Positions 43,266-50,730 of a stretch of DNA of 64,000 nucleotides are shown here, one piece after another (the first letter of the stretch is position 1; each line of letters starts with the position of its first letter). Source of the stretch: Cytophagales bacterium (GTDB taxonomy: Bacteria; Bacteroidota; Bacteroidia; Cytophagales; Thermoflexibacteraceae). The notes below the pieces were generated by a model that saw only the letters and a program-made list of their open reading frames with translations, was not told the DNA's origin and ran no database searches. Both the position numbers and the translations under genes were made by a program. The stretch lies in contig JAAFJS010000002.1 of the NCBI GenBank assembly GCA_013298985.1, positions 1 to 64,000 on the forward strand. The letters are read 5' to 3'.

Positions 43266-44345
43266 TTATCTGCTCGCCTGAATCTTGATAGATTCGTCGT
43301 GAATCAGTTTGAAAAGTTGAGCAGTAAAATCCTTGTCCAAGTTCATTTTCTCGCCCCATTCAGGTCTGGTATTGAATACTTTTGTCCATCTATCTACTTG
43401 GAAAACAGTGATTTTGTTTGTTTTTTTGTAATCACCAATTTTCTCTACGAGGGACATTCTCGCCGCCAAAATCTCTAAAATTTCTCTGTCGATGCCATCT
43501 ATTTTGCTGCGAAGGTCGTCCAGTTGCGTATTAAATTCCTGATTTTCTGTGGTTGGGCGTTTGATTTGGAGTTCTTTCAAAATCTCATGGAGGCGCAAAG
43601 GCGTAACCTGCTGGCTGGCATCACTCCATGCGTTGTCGGGGTCTATGTGGGTTTCAATCATCAATCCGTCGTAGTTCAAGTCCATGGCGCGCTGTGCCAG
43701 TGGCAAAATCAGGTCGCGCTTGCCTCCGATATGGCTTGGGTCGCAGAAAATAGGCAATTCGGGCAGTAGGCTTTTCAGTTCAATCGCTATCTGCCACATA
43801 GGAATATTGCGGTATTTCGTTTTCTCAAAAGAAGAAAAACCTCTGTGCAAAGCGGCTAATTTGGTGATTCCCGCCCCTGCAATGCGCTCAATGCCGCCCA
43901 GCCAAAGCGAAAGGTCTGGATTGATGGGGTTTTTGACAATCACAGGAATATCTACGCCGCGCAAGGCATCAGCGATTTCCTGTACCGTAAATGGATTCAC
44001 CGTACTGCGTGCGCCTATCCAAAGAATGTCGACCTCGTGCTTTAATGCCAGCTCAACGTGCTGTGCGTTAGCTACTTCGGTGGCAGTAGGCAAGCCCACT
44101 TCTTTTTTGACTTCTTTGAACCATTTTAAGCCAATTTCGCCCACACCCTCAAAGCTGTTAGGGCGAGTGCGCGGCTTCCAGATGCCCGCCCGCAAGATGT
44201 CAATGCCCGAATCGGTCAGTGCCTTGCAGGTGGTGAGTAGCTGGTCTTCGGTTTCTGCACTGCAAGGTCCTGCAATGACTACTGGTTTTTTGTCGCCATT
44301 AGGCTGTTTTTTACCAATCCAAGATTCTAATGTACTGATGTTCAT
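43266..44345 (-). CDS. Bifunctional 3-deoxy-7-phosphoheptulonate synthase / chorismate mutase type II
   Basis: A 359-residue fusion. Residues 1-265 are a KDPG-aldolase-type (AroA beta) DAHP synthase: VVIAGPCSAETEDQLL, RAGIWKPRTRPNSFEG, WIGARSTVNPFTVQ, VKNPINPDLSLWLGG, CDPSHIGGKRDLI and MIETHIDPDNAWSDA. Residues about 275-355 are an AroQ chorismate mutase (LDDLRSKIDGIDREILEILAARM, VEKIGDYKK). It joins the first shikimate step to the first step toward Phe and Tyr. Upstream lie a leader peptide and terminator suggesting attenuation by aromatic amino acids. The short palindromic start context needs no correction. Confidence 0.95.
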   Translation of the reverse strand: MNISTLESWIGKKQPNGDKKPVVIAGPCSAETEDQLLTTCKALTDSGIDILRAGIWKPRTRPNSFEGVGEIGLKWFKEVKKEVGLPTATEVANAQHVELALKHEVDILWIGARSTVNPFTVQEIADALRGVDIPVIVKNPINPDLSLWLGGIERIAGAGITKLAALHRGFSSFEKTKYRNIPMWQIAIELKSLLPELPIFCDPSHIGGKRDLILPLAQRAMDLNYDGLMIETHIDPDNAWSDASQQVTPLRLHEILKELQIKRPTTENQEFNTQLDDLRSKIDGIDREILEILAARMSLVEKIGDYKKTNKITVFQVDRWTKVFNTRPEWGEKMNLDKDFTAQLFKLIHDESIKIQASR

Positions 44346-44396
44346 ACAATTTGATGTTTGTTATTCGATTTTTTTGATTTAGACATTGGTTAAAAC

Positions 44397-44435
44397 AAAA
44401 AGGCTTACTGCTCATAATGAACAGTAAGCCTTTTT
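44397..44435 (-). terminator. Attenuator hairpin in the leader of the DAHP synthase gene
   Basis: AAAAAGGCTTACTG and CAGTAAGCCTTTTT form a perfect 14-bp stem, extendable inward by TTCAT/ATGAG, with a terminal T run on the minus strand. It lies 52 bases before the DAHP synthase start. Its 3' arm ATGAGCAGTAAGC is nearly duplicated upstream at 44467-44479 as ATGAGCAGAAAGC, which can pair with the 5' arm to form an antiterminator. Confidence 0.85.
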
Positions 44436-44466
44436 AGATTTATGTTATTGCAACGCATAACAATCA

Positions 44467-44479
44467 GCTTTCTGCTCAT
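44467..44479 (-). promoter_or_regulatory. Antiterminator segment overlapping the leader stop codon
   Basis: ATGAGCAGAAAGC on the minus strand includes the TGA of the leader ORF. It matches 12 of 13 bases of the terminator 3' arm and can pair with its 5' arm by 11 Watson-Crick pairs plus one GU. Confidence 0.7.
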
Positions 44480-44538
44480 ACGATTGTGTCGTACCAGAAG
44501 TAATAAAAGCTAAAATATGTGTTGGCAGTTGGATTCAT
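44476..44538 (-). CDS. Aromatic-rich leader peptide of the DAHP synthase attenuator
   Basis: A 20-codon ORF encoding MNPTANTYFSFYYFWYDTIV. Eight of the nine residues from Tyr8 to Tyr16 are Phe, Tyr or Trp. It stops 41 bases before the terminator hairpin. It is 25 to 35 bases downstream of a consensus promoter. Ribosome stalling at the aromatic run would leave the antiterminator segment free; completion of the peptide would cover it and allow termination. The codons, stop and hairpins are seen directly; the regulation is inferred from the known design of trp and phe leaders. It is too short for the ORF track. Confidence 0.82.
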   Translation of the reverse strand: MNPTANTYFSFYYFWYDTIV

Positions 44539-44568
44539 TGAAAAATTATGTTTTTACTTATTTTTTGA

Positions 44569-44599
44569 CAAATGTATTGCTTTTTTAATATTTCACAAA
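44569..44599 (-). promoter_or_regulatory. Consensus Bacteroidota promoter for the aromatic leader
   Basis: On the minus strand TTTG (44599-44596), 19 bases, then TACATTTG (44576-44569) matches TTTG/N19/TAnnTTTG exactly. Transcription would start near 44563, just before the leader ORF at 44538. Confidence 0.65.
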
Positions 44600-44658
44600 T
44601 TTATGCACTATTTTTTTGAAATTATTTTAAAACATTTTCATCAACTTCTTAAAAAAAT

Positions 44659-45150
44659 CTAATATTTCACTTTCACGCCATGATAGCTTTCCTGCTGTTC
44701 GTAGTCCTTGCGAAGTGGAAAGCCCTGCCAATCAGCAGGAAGCAAGATGCGGCGCAAGTCCAGATGCCCCTCAAAATGAATCCCCAGCAAATCGTAAGTT
44801 TCCCTTTCATGCCAATCCGCAGTGCGCCAAATGTGCGAAAGCGTGGGTACGCAAGGCAGAGGCTCATCAGGCTGATTGCGAGGCACTTTGACTTTGAGGG
44901 TCAGAGAGGTAGCTCTTAAAATGGAATACAAATGATAAATTACTTCCAACGTGCTTTCACTCGCGCCATGGTCAATGCCAGTGATGCAAGCTAAATGGTC
45001 AAAACCGTTTTCATGCAATATTTTGCCCGCTTCTGCTATTTTTTCTACTCGAATATGTAGATAGGGTTGCATCACTTTTTCATTTGCCTCGATGATGACA
45101 TCATGCCCTAAGTGCTTAATTATTAAGTTTTTAATTTCCTCAAACTGCAT
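44659..45150 (-). CDS. nuoC: NADH-quinone oxidoreductase subunit C
   Basis: A 163-residue peripheral-arm subunit of respiratory complex I. Family features: CITGIDHG, LEVIYHLYSI, LKVKVPRNQPDEPLPCVPTLSHIWRTADWHERETYDLLGIHFEGHLDLRRILLPADWQG with the C30-type signature, and FPLRKDYE. The track ORF starts at 45240, but ATG 45150 (MQFEEIKNLIIKHLG) is the normal family start. In most genomes nuoC sits between nuoB and nuoD; here it stands alone with an IS relic upstream, so the operon is broken or dispersed in this organism. Confidence 0.93.
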   Translation of the reverse strand: MQFEEIKNLIIKHLGHDVIIEANEKVMQPYLHIRVEKIAEAGKILHENGFDHLACITGIDHGASESTLEVIYHLYSILRATSLTLKVKVPRNQPDEPLPCVPTLSHIWRTADWHERETYDLLGIHFEGHLDLRRILLPADWQGFPLRKDYEQQESYHGVKVKY

Positions 45151-45337
45151 TTTTTGGAATTGTATAATTTTAAGTAGCAAGAAAAATAAAAGTATATTAA
45201 ATGGTTCGACACACCAATTTAGGCGAATGATTTTAACCATTGCATCTGTTAGCGAAGCGCGCCTGCAACAATTCTTTGGTGCGCTTGGATAACACCAAAA
45301 ATAGTAAAATGCTTGTGGTGTTTATTCTATTTTTGTT

Positions 45338-45523
45338 TTAACTCATTTCAATATTTTTAAAAAGTTGATTATGTTGTTTTCTAAAAATACTTTGCATCAT
45401 AAATTTAATTGGCAAAACTGATTTAAAGTCAATTTCTTCGTCAATAATTGTATAGTCGTTATCTGTTTTTAAGGTAAATTCCATTTCAATCTTAGTCAGT
45501 TTAAACACAGAGGCTTTCATCAA
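45338..45523 (-). pseudogene. C-terminal fragment, possibly of an SRPBCC-family protein
   Basis: A 61-codon remnant whose reading frame is lost where the IS481-type sequence begins. VFKLTKIEMEFTLKTDNDYT, then IDFKSVLPIKFMMQSIFRKQ, resembles the last strands and long helix of polyketide cyclase-like (SRPBCC) proteins. The original 5' part is gone, apparently replaced by the transposase relic. Family assignment is weak. Confidence 0.35.
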
Positions 45524-45534
45524 AATACTGTGGT

Positions 45535-46338
45535 GCTAAAAAAGGAAGTGGCTCAGTACTCTCTCTTGTAGAGGAAGAGATTATCTGCCAGACCCGTTTA
45601 AAAACGCTACGCTCCTTAGATGATTTGTATGTAGTGCTTAAAAAGCAAATGGCGCAACTGACCCGTTCCAATCTGCACCGTTGTTTGCAGCGAAACCAAC
45701 TGAGCCGTTTAAGTGCTATTTTGCCTAAAGAGGCTGGCACAGAAAAAAAGAAATTCAAAGATTATCCTATAGGTTATCTGCCTATAGATACGGCTGAAAT
45801 TCATATTGCCAAGGAGAAATATTTTCTTTTTGTGGCTATAGACCGCACCTCCAAGTACGTTTATGTGGAAGTATATGACAACAAAAGGATAGAAACGAGT
45901 AAGGTTTTTCTTGAAAATGTAATTGCTCATTACCCCTATCAGTTGGATAAGATACTCACTGACCATGGTATGGAGTTCACCTATGAGTTGCTCTTAGAAG
46001 AAAAACGTCCCAAAGATAAAATACACGCCTTTGATGCGCTCTGCCAGAAACATCAAATAGAACACCGTTTGACCCTTTTCCGCCATCCTTGGACGAATGG
46101 GCAGGTAGAACGCATGAACCGAAAAATCAAAGAACACACCACTTACAAATTTTATTATGAAAATAGCCAACAATTCAAAGAACATTTGTATTATTACTTG
46201 CTGGAGTATAACTTTCATACCCCACTCAAAGGACTTAAATTTAAAACTCCTTTTGAAAAAATACAAGATGAATATAAGACAAATCCAAGTATTTTTAAAC
46301 AAAACCCTGACCTCTTAATTGTGGGACTAAACAGGTAG
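45535..46338 (+). pseudogene. 5'-truncated IS481-type transposase relic
   Basis: The DDE integrase core is intact: a first Asp in GYLPIDTAEIHIAKEKYFLF, then VAIDRTSKYVYVEVYDNKR, the second Asp in DKILTDHGMEFT, and Glu in HPWTNGQVERMNRKIKEH, ending in YNFHTPLKGLKFKTPFEKIQ. The N-terminal helix-turn-helix region and a start codon are missing; the frame is open from 45505 but homology-like sequence begins near 45535. No terminal inverted repeats are visible. The right end abuts the stop of the endonuclease V gene by five bases. It is not mobile by itself. Confidence 0.85.
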
Positions 46339-46343
46339 TTAAC

Positions 46344-47030
46344 TCATAGATAATACATTGGAATATTTTTCTCTCCTTTGGCAAAAGCGCGTGCGGCTTG
46401 GTCAGCCCTGCGATGAGGCTCACAAATGCGGTAAGTAGTTGATAAGCTGAGAATTACCTCACAGGAGTTCTCTAAGTTTATCAGATGACCCGCACTCACA
46501 AAAACGGGCTTGATGCCGTTCTGAGAACGCAAAACTCTCCCAATTTCCTCATTTTCAAGGAATAAAGAAATATAACTTCCTTTTTCTTGCCCCAATACAC
46601 CTTCGTACTTGAGCAGTGGCTCTTTTGCACAGCCAATCGTGGGTAAATGGCTCTCCAATCCTACCAAAGAGGCAACGCCCAGCTTGCGCGGGTGAGCAAT
46701 TCCATGCCCATCTATGAGCAAAAGAGAGGGCTTGAGCGCATATTTTTCTTGGACTGACCGAATGAGTGCCAGCAAAACAGGTGCTTCGCGAAAGCTAAAA
46801 AACTGAGGAATGTAGGGGAAAGGAGTGCTTTGCAGGCTTACATAAATCCCCAAATGCTCGCCATTCCAGCGTTGGGCATCTAAGGCTACATACGCCTGCT
46901 CGCCCACGTACTGCACGTCCAAGCTAAATATAATGTCTTCATTTTCAGGAAAGTAGCTATCTTCTTTGCTGGGAATAATGACCTTTTTTGCCATTTCCCT
47001 TTGTTGATTTTCTAAATCCGTAGTATCCAT
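46344..47030 (-). CDS. nfi: Endonuclease V (deoxyinosine 3' endonuclease)
   Basis: A 228-residue repair nuclease that nicks DNA one base 3' to deoxyinosine. Family motifs are the first catalytic Asp in IIFSLDVQYVGEQAYVALD, YIPQFFSFREAPVLL with its Glu, LLIDGHGIAHPRKLGVASLVG with the second Asp, and KPVFVSAGHLINLE. Length and motif order are complete, so the adjoining IS relic has not damaged it. The substrate in bacteria is DNA with deaminated adenine; relatives also cut inosine-containing RNA. Confidence 0.93.
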   Translation of the reverse strand: MDTTDLENQQREMAKKVIIPSKEDSYFPENEDIIFSLDVQYVGEQAYVALDAQRWNGEHLGIYVSLQSTPFPYIPQFFSFREAPVLLALIRSVQEKYALKPSLLLIDGHGIAHPRKLGVASLVGLESHLPTIGCAKEPLLKYEGVLGQEKGSYISLFLENEEIGRVLRSQNGIKPVFVSAGHLINLENSCEVILSLSTTYRICEPHRRADQAARAFAKGEKNIPMYYL

Positions 47031-47206
47031 GTTGGTTGAGTTTTCAAATTGCTAAGTAATTCAACATTTTTTAGTAATTCAACAAAAATAAACATTCTTA
47101 TAAAAATACGCCGTAGGTGTTAAATATTGGTAGCAGCTATGATTCCCAGAAGATTAATAACTCCGTTAGGCAATTCCATTGGGGAGTGCATAAATAGTTG
47201 AATATG

Positions 47207-47275
47207 AAACTCCTAAAGGAGTTTATGAGCATCGCCATTACTATTTCTACCAACATAAAACTCCTAAAGGAGTTT
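47207..47275. repeat. Duplicate 18-bp palindromes, REP-like element R3
   Basis: AAACTCCTAAAGGAGTTT occurs twice as a perfect palindrome, at 47207-47224 and 47258-47275. It parallels the GTCCCTAAAGGGAC palindrome of R2. The rest of the 47031-47391 gap is AT-rich with no gene. Confidence 0.8.
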
Positions 47276-47391
47276 AGTAACAATTATTTTTGTTGAACTA
47301 CTTAAATTTTTCGTTTCTAAATACCTACAGTGCATTTTTTATTTTTGTTGAATTACTTAGCAAGGATTTTTTTTACGCTACAGTCCATAAA

Positions 47392-48762
47392 TTAGGCTGG
47401 AATGGCAATGTCTTCCAGTTCTTTCAGGTTGGAGAATAGCTGCTCGTCTGTGAAATAATGGTCTTGTAGCTTTCCTGCAAAATAGTCTTCATAAGCCTGC
47501 AAATCAAAGTGTCCATGCCCACAAAGGTTAAACAAGATGACGCGTTCTTTGCCGTCGCGTTTTGCCTCTTCTGCTTGGCGAATCACGGAAGCAATGGCGT
47601 GATTTGCCTCTGGTGCGGGCAAAATGCTCTCTGCTTTGGCAAATAGTACGCCTGCCCTAAAACATTCTAACTGCTGAATCGCCTCTGCTTGTACCAATCC
47701 ATCGCGCATGAGCTGGCTCACCACAGGGCTACCTCCATGATAGCGCAAGCCGCCCGCGTGTACCGCAGGAGGCATAAAGTTATGTCCCAAGGTAAACATA
47801 GGCATCAAGGGAGTCATGCCAATCGTATCGCCAAAATCATATCGGAACTCTCCTTTGGTCAGCTTGGGGCAGGAAGCAGGCTCAGATGCCAGCAACTTGA
47901 CCTTTTTGCCATGTACTAATTTTTGATGCAAAAATGGCAAAGAAAGACCCGCAAAGTTCGAGCCGCCGCCAAAAGGTGCAATGACGACATCAGGAAAATC
48001 GCCCGCCATTTCCATTTGCTTGACTGCCTCCAAGCCCACGATGGTTTGGTGCATCAATACGTGGTTTAGCACACTTCCCAGCGAATAGTTGGTGTCTTCG
48101 CGCATGACCGCACGCTCAACCGCTTCAGAGATAGCAATGCCCAAGCTGCCGTTAGAGTGAGGGTCAGCCGCCAGAATTTGTCTTCCTGCCGCCGTTCTGT
48201 CGCTTGGCGAGGCTATCACTTCTGCGCCCCAAGTGTTCATCATAATTTTGCGGTAAGGCTTTTGGTGGTAGCTGATTTTGACCATGTAAACCTCCAATTC
48301 CAAGCCAAAATGCTGACAGGCATAGCTCAAAGCACTTCCCCACTGTCCTGCGCCTGTTTCCGTAGTGATTTTTTTAATCCCTGCCTGTTTATTGTAATAA
48401 GCCTGCGGAATGGCTGTGTTGGGCTTGTGCGAACCGCTTGGGCTTCCGCCTTCGTACTTGTAGTAGATTTTTACGGGTGCGTCAAGCAGTTTTTCAAAAT
48501 CATAGGCGCGAAATAGAGGGGAAGGTCGCCATTTTTTGTAAATATCGACCACCTCATCGGGCATATCAATCCAGCGTTCCTTGGAAACCTCTTGCTTGAT
48601 AAGTTCCATCGGGAAAAGTGGTGCTAAATCTTCGGGACCTACAGGCTGCTTGGTGCCAGGGTGTAGCGGCGGCAACAACGGCGTAGGCATATCAGCCTGA
48701 ATGTTATACCACTGATGCGGCATTTCATTTTCGGGAAGAATAATTTTTCGTAGTTTACTCAT
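47392..48762 (-). CDS. TrpB2-type tryptophan synthase beta-like PLP enzyme
   Basis: A 456-residue PLP enzyme of fold type II. The internal-aldimine lysine is in EGGSPSGSHKPNTAIPQAYY, followed by TTETGAGQWGSALSYA; the phosphate-binding loop is VIAPFGGGSNFAGLSLP. The longer N-terminus and SGSHKPN mark the TrpB2 group, which often acts alone on indole and serine or salvages indole, not with TrpA. No trpA, trpC or other trp gene is adjacent. It is a single gene. Confidence 0.93.
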   Translation of the reverse strand: MSKLRKIILPENEMPHQWYNIQADMPTPLLPPLHPGTKQPVGPEDLAPLFPMELIKQEVSKERWIDMPDEVVDIYKKWRPSPLFRAYDFEKLLDAPVKIYYKYEGGSPSGSHKPNTAIPQAYYNKQAGIKKITTETGAGQWGSALSYACQHFGLELEVYMVKISYHQKPYRKIMMNTWGAEVIASPSDRTAAGRQILAADPHSNGSLGIAISEAVERAVMREDTNYSLGSVLNHVLMHQTIVGLEAVKQMEMAGDFPDVVIAPFGGGSNFAGLSLPFLHQKLVHGKKVKLLASEPASCPKLTKGEFRYDFGDTIGMTPLMPMFTLGHNFMPPAVHAGGLRYHGGSPVVSQLMRDGLVQAEAIQQLECFRAGVLFAKAESILPAPEANHAIASVIRQAEEAKRDGKERVILFNLCGHGHFDLQAYEDYFAGKLQDHYFTDEQLFSNLKELEDIAIPA

Positions 48763-48822
48763 ATTTACTTGATAGTTAAGAGATTAAATAAAAATAAATT
48801 AGTTGGTTGGCGGAATTTAAGA

Positions 48823-49677
48823 CTATTTTTCAGTATTCTCTTCCTTTGTATTTTCTTTTTTTCTCAGTTGCCTGAACTGATAAACTATTGCCAAGTGATG
48901 CGAAGGCTGTAACTGTGGGTGCGTATTGAGCGAATAGAGCAACTCAAAGGCATAAAAAGAAAATGAAAAACCATAGCTACTGATAAAAGGCTTGGTCGAA
49001 ACTCCTGTTCGGAAGGCAAGTGTAGGGATAATTTTATACTCCAAACCTGCCTTGAAAGTTTGTGGGAAATTGATGTCCTTTTCCGTTTCCAAATTCAAGA
49101 TTAGCTTTTGGATAGGGCGATAAGAAATGCCTGCTTTCATCACCACAGGGAGGCGTTCGTCCTGAAAATCAGCCACTTTCGCCTGATTAAAGTTATAAAT
49201 ATGTGCGCCCATAAAAATCGTTTCGGTCAGCTTCATTACGCCCCCAAACTCTAAGGCTATCATGCGTCGCGTGCCTAAGCCTTCGATGGATAGCTGAAAG
49301 TAGTTGGCGCGCAATCCGATACTTACATTGCTGATTTTGTGGCTGATACCTGCGGAAAAATTGGTTTCGCGGTATGCCTCACTCCCAAACTGCGAAATGG
49401 TCAGCCCGCCTGCCATGCCGAACTTTGTAGGCGCAACGATTCCCGCCGCAACGGTATTGAACCCAACCATGCTAAATCGGTTATCAAAAGAAGTGAAGGC
49501 AGAAGTTTTGTCAATCCATGCCAGCCCGCCAATGTTGTTAAAGATAGACCACTGGTCGTTTAGGGTTACGGCGGCATTGCCCATACCCGCCGCCCTGCCT
49601 ATGCCGAAGGTGCGGATTTGGGCGCATAACTGCTGATTGGATACAAAAATTAACAAAAAAATGAAGAGGAAACGCAT
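48823..49677 (-). CDS. PorV/PorQ-like outer membrane beta-barrel protein
   Basis: A protein of about 284 residues with a signal peptide (MRFLFIFLLIFVSNQQLCAQ). The mature start GRAAGMGNAAVTLNDQWSIFNNIGGLAW is typical of FadL-related PorV/PorQ barrels. Many amphipathic strands follow, ending at LAIVYQF with a terminal aromatic. Such barrels in Bacteroidota can be type IX secretion parts or unrelated transporters; the specific role is open. The start is ATG 49677, 18 codons inside the track ORF, because it gives the signal peptide. The last few residues after YQF are charged, unusual for an outer-membrane barrel end. Confidence 0.75.
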   Translation of the reverse strand: MRFLFIFLLIFVSNQQLCAQIRTFGIGRAAGMGNAAVTLNDQWSIFNNIGGLAWIDKTSAFTSFDNRFSMVGFNTVAAGIVAPTKFGMAGGLTISQFGSEAYRETNFSAGISHKISNVSIGLRANYFQLSIEGLGTRRMIALEFGGVMKLTETIFMGAHIYNFNQAKVADFQDERLPVVMKAGISYRPIQKLILNLETEKDINFPQTFKAGLEYKIIPTLAFRTGVSTKPFISSYGFSFSFYAFELLYSLNTHPQLQPSHHLAIVYQFRQLRKKENTKEENTEK

Positions 49678-49867
49678 ATTTCTAAGCGGTTTTGCTTTAT
49701 AGATTTTCAAGATGATGATGGATTTAAACAAAATTGTATAAATTTAGGTTAAAATACATAAAATTTATGTTTTAAAATGATTTTTTTCTACTTTTGAAAA
49801 GCGTGAAAAAAGATAACATTTTCATATCTTGCGTACCTTTCTACTTGATAAAACAGGCAAAACGAAA

Positions 49868-49902
49868 TTAATCATTCATAATTAATATTTATCATTAATC
49901 AT
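49868..49902. repeat. Heptanucleotide tandem repeat array D
   Basis: Five units in phase, TTAATCA, TTCATAA, TTAATAT, TTATCAT, TAATCAT, end 11 bases before the start of the gluconate dehydrogenase subunit 3-like gene. Confidence 0.55.
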
Positions 49903-49913
49903 TTAAACTGAAA

Positions 49914-50501
49914 ATGAAACGTAGAGATGCTATTATGCGAGTTTCCACCATGATGGGTGGTACACTCGCCGCACCTTGGCTGACCTCTGTACTGAGTGGT
50001 TGCTCGAACACCGCAGAGGAAAAGCAAGTGATTTTGGAGGCTTTCACCCCCGAAGTGAAAGGAATGTTGGCAGAAATAGCTGACACCATCATACCTACCA
50101 CCTCTACTCCAGGGGCAAAGGAAGCAAAGGTACATGATTTTATTGCGGACGTTATCGCAGATTGCTTTAACGAAAAAGACCGCAAAAACTTTTTTTCTGG
50201 CTTAAACGAGTTTCAGAAAAAATGTCAGGAAACCAATAAAAATGCCTTTGAAAAATGTGATGAAAAACAGCGCATCGACTTCCTCAACAAAATGGAGCAA
50301 GAAGCAAAGGACTACAAAGAGGCAAACAAAGACAACAAAGAAGCGGAGGCTCACATCTTTGCTACGCTGAAAAGCATGACCTTAACGGGCTACTTTACTT
50401 CTGAAATAGGCGCGACCAAGGCACTAAATTACTTGCACATTCCTGGCAAATACCAAGGCTGCATACCTTTGGAAAAAGGACAAAAAGCATGGGCAACTTA
50501 A
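49914..50501 (+). CDS. Gluconate 2-dehydrogenase subunit 3 family protein
   Basis: A 195-residue exported small subunit that escorts or matures a GMC flavoprotein. The N-terminus MKRRDAIMRVSTMMGG is a Tat signal, with a possible lipobox (LSGC near 30). Family landmarks are LAEIADTIIPTTSTPGAKEA and the YFTSEIGATKALNYLHIPGKYQGC ending. It precedes the GMC oxidoreductase gene by 229 bases on the same strand, the usual order of this pair. The partner probably rides through the Tat pathway with this signal. Confidence 0.9.
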   Translation: MKRRDAIMRVSTMMGGTLAAPWLTSVLSGCSNTAEEKQVILEAFTPEVKGMLAEIADTIIPTTSTPGAKEAKVHDFIADVIADCFNEKDRKNFFSGLNEFQKKCQETNKNAFEKCDEKQRIDFLNKMEQEAKDYKEANKDNKEAEAHIFATLKSMTLTGYFTSEIGATKALNYLHIPGKYQGCIPLEKGQKAWAT

Positions 50502-50587
50502 AATAATGATGAATTGATAATGAAAATTACTAATTTTTTTCTTTTAAAATTTAGTAACATTTTTCAATCGTAGTTAAAAAAAAATAG

Positions 50588-50608
50588 TAGTCTGCAACAA
50601 GTAACGCT
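50588..50608 (+). repeat. Dispersed 21-bp motif
   Basis: TAGTCTGCAACAAGTAACGCT matches 19 of 21 bases of TAGTCTGTAACAAGTAATGCT at 4715-4735. Both copies are intergenic, upstream of genes. Confidence 0.5.
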
Positions 50609-50690
50609 TGTTGTTGGTGAAAACACACAACAACGGCATCAAAGCATTACATCTTGAATACTACCTAAAAATATCAATCTTAATACTTCA

Positions 50691-50725
50691 TTCGTAATTA
50701 TTTATTTGTAATTAGTAATCATAAA
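50691..50725. repeat. Heptanucleotide tandem repeat array E
   Basis: Five units in phase, TTCGTAA, TTATTTA, TTTGTAA, TTAGTAA, TCATAAA, end five bases before the start codon of the GMC gene. It is in the place where a ribosome binding region would lie. Confidence 0.55.
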
Positions 50726-50730
50726 AATAT

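Noticed and set aside
43684-44382. 232-codon plus-strand ORF over the DAHP synthase gene
   Set aside because: It is antisense to a complete, well-conserved enzyme; its Ser/Pro-rich translation is a shadow.
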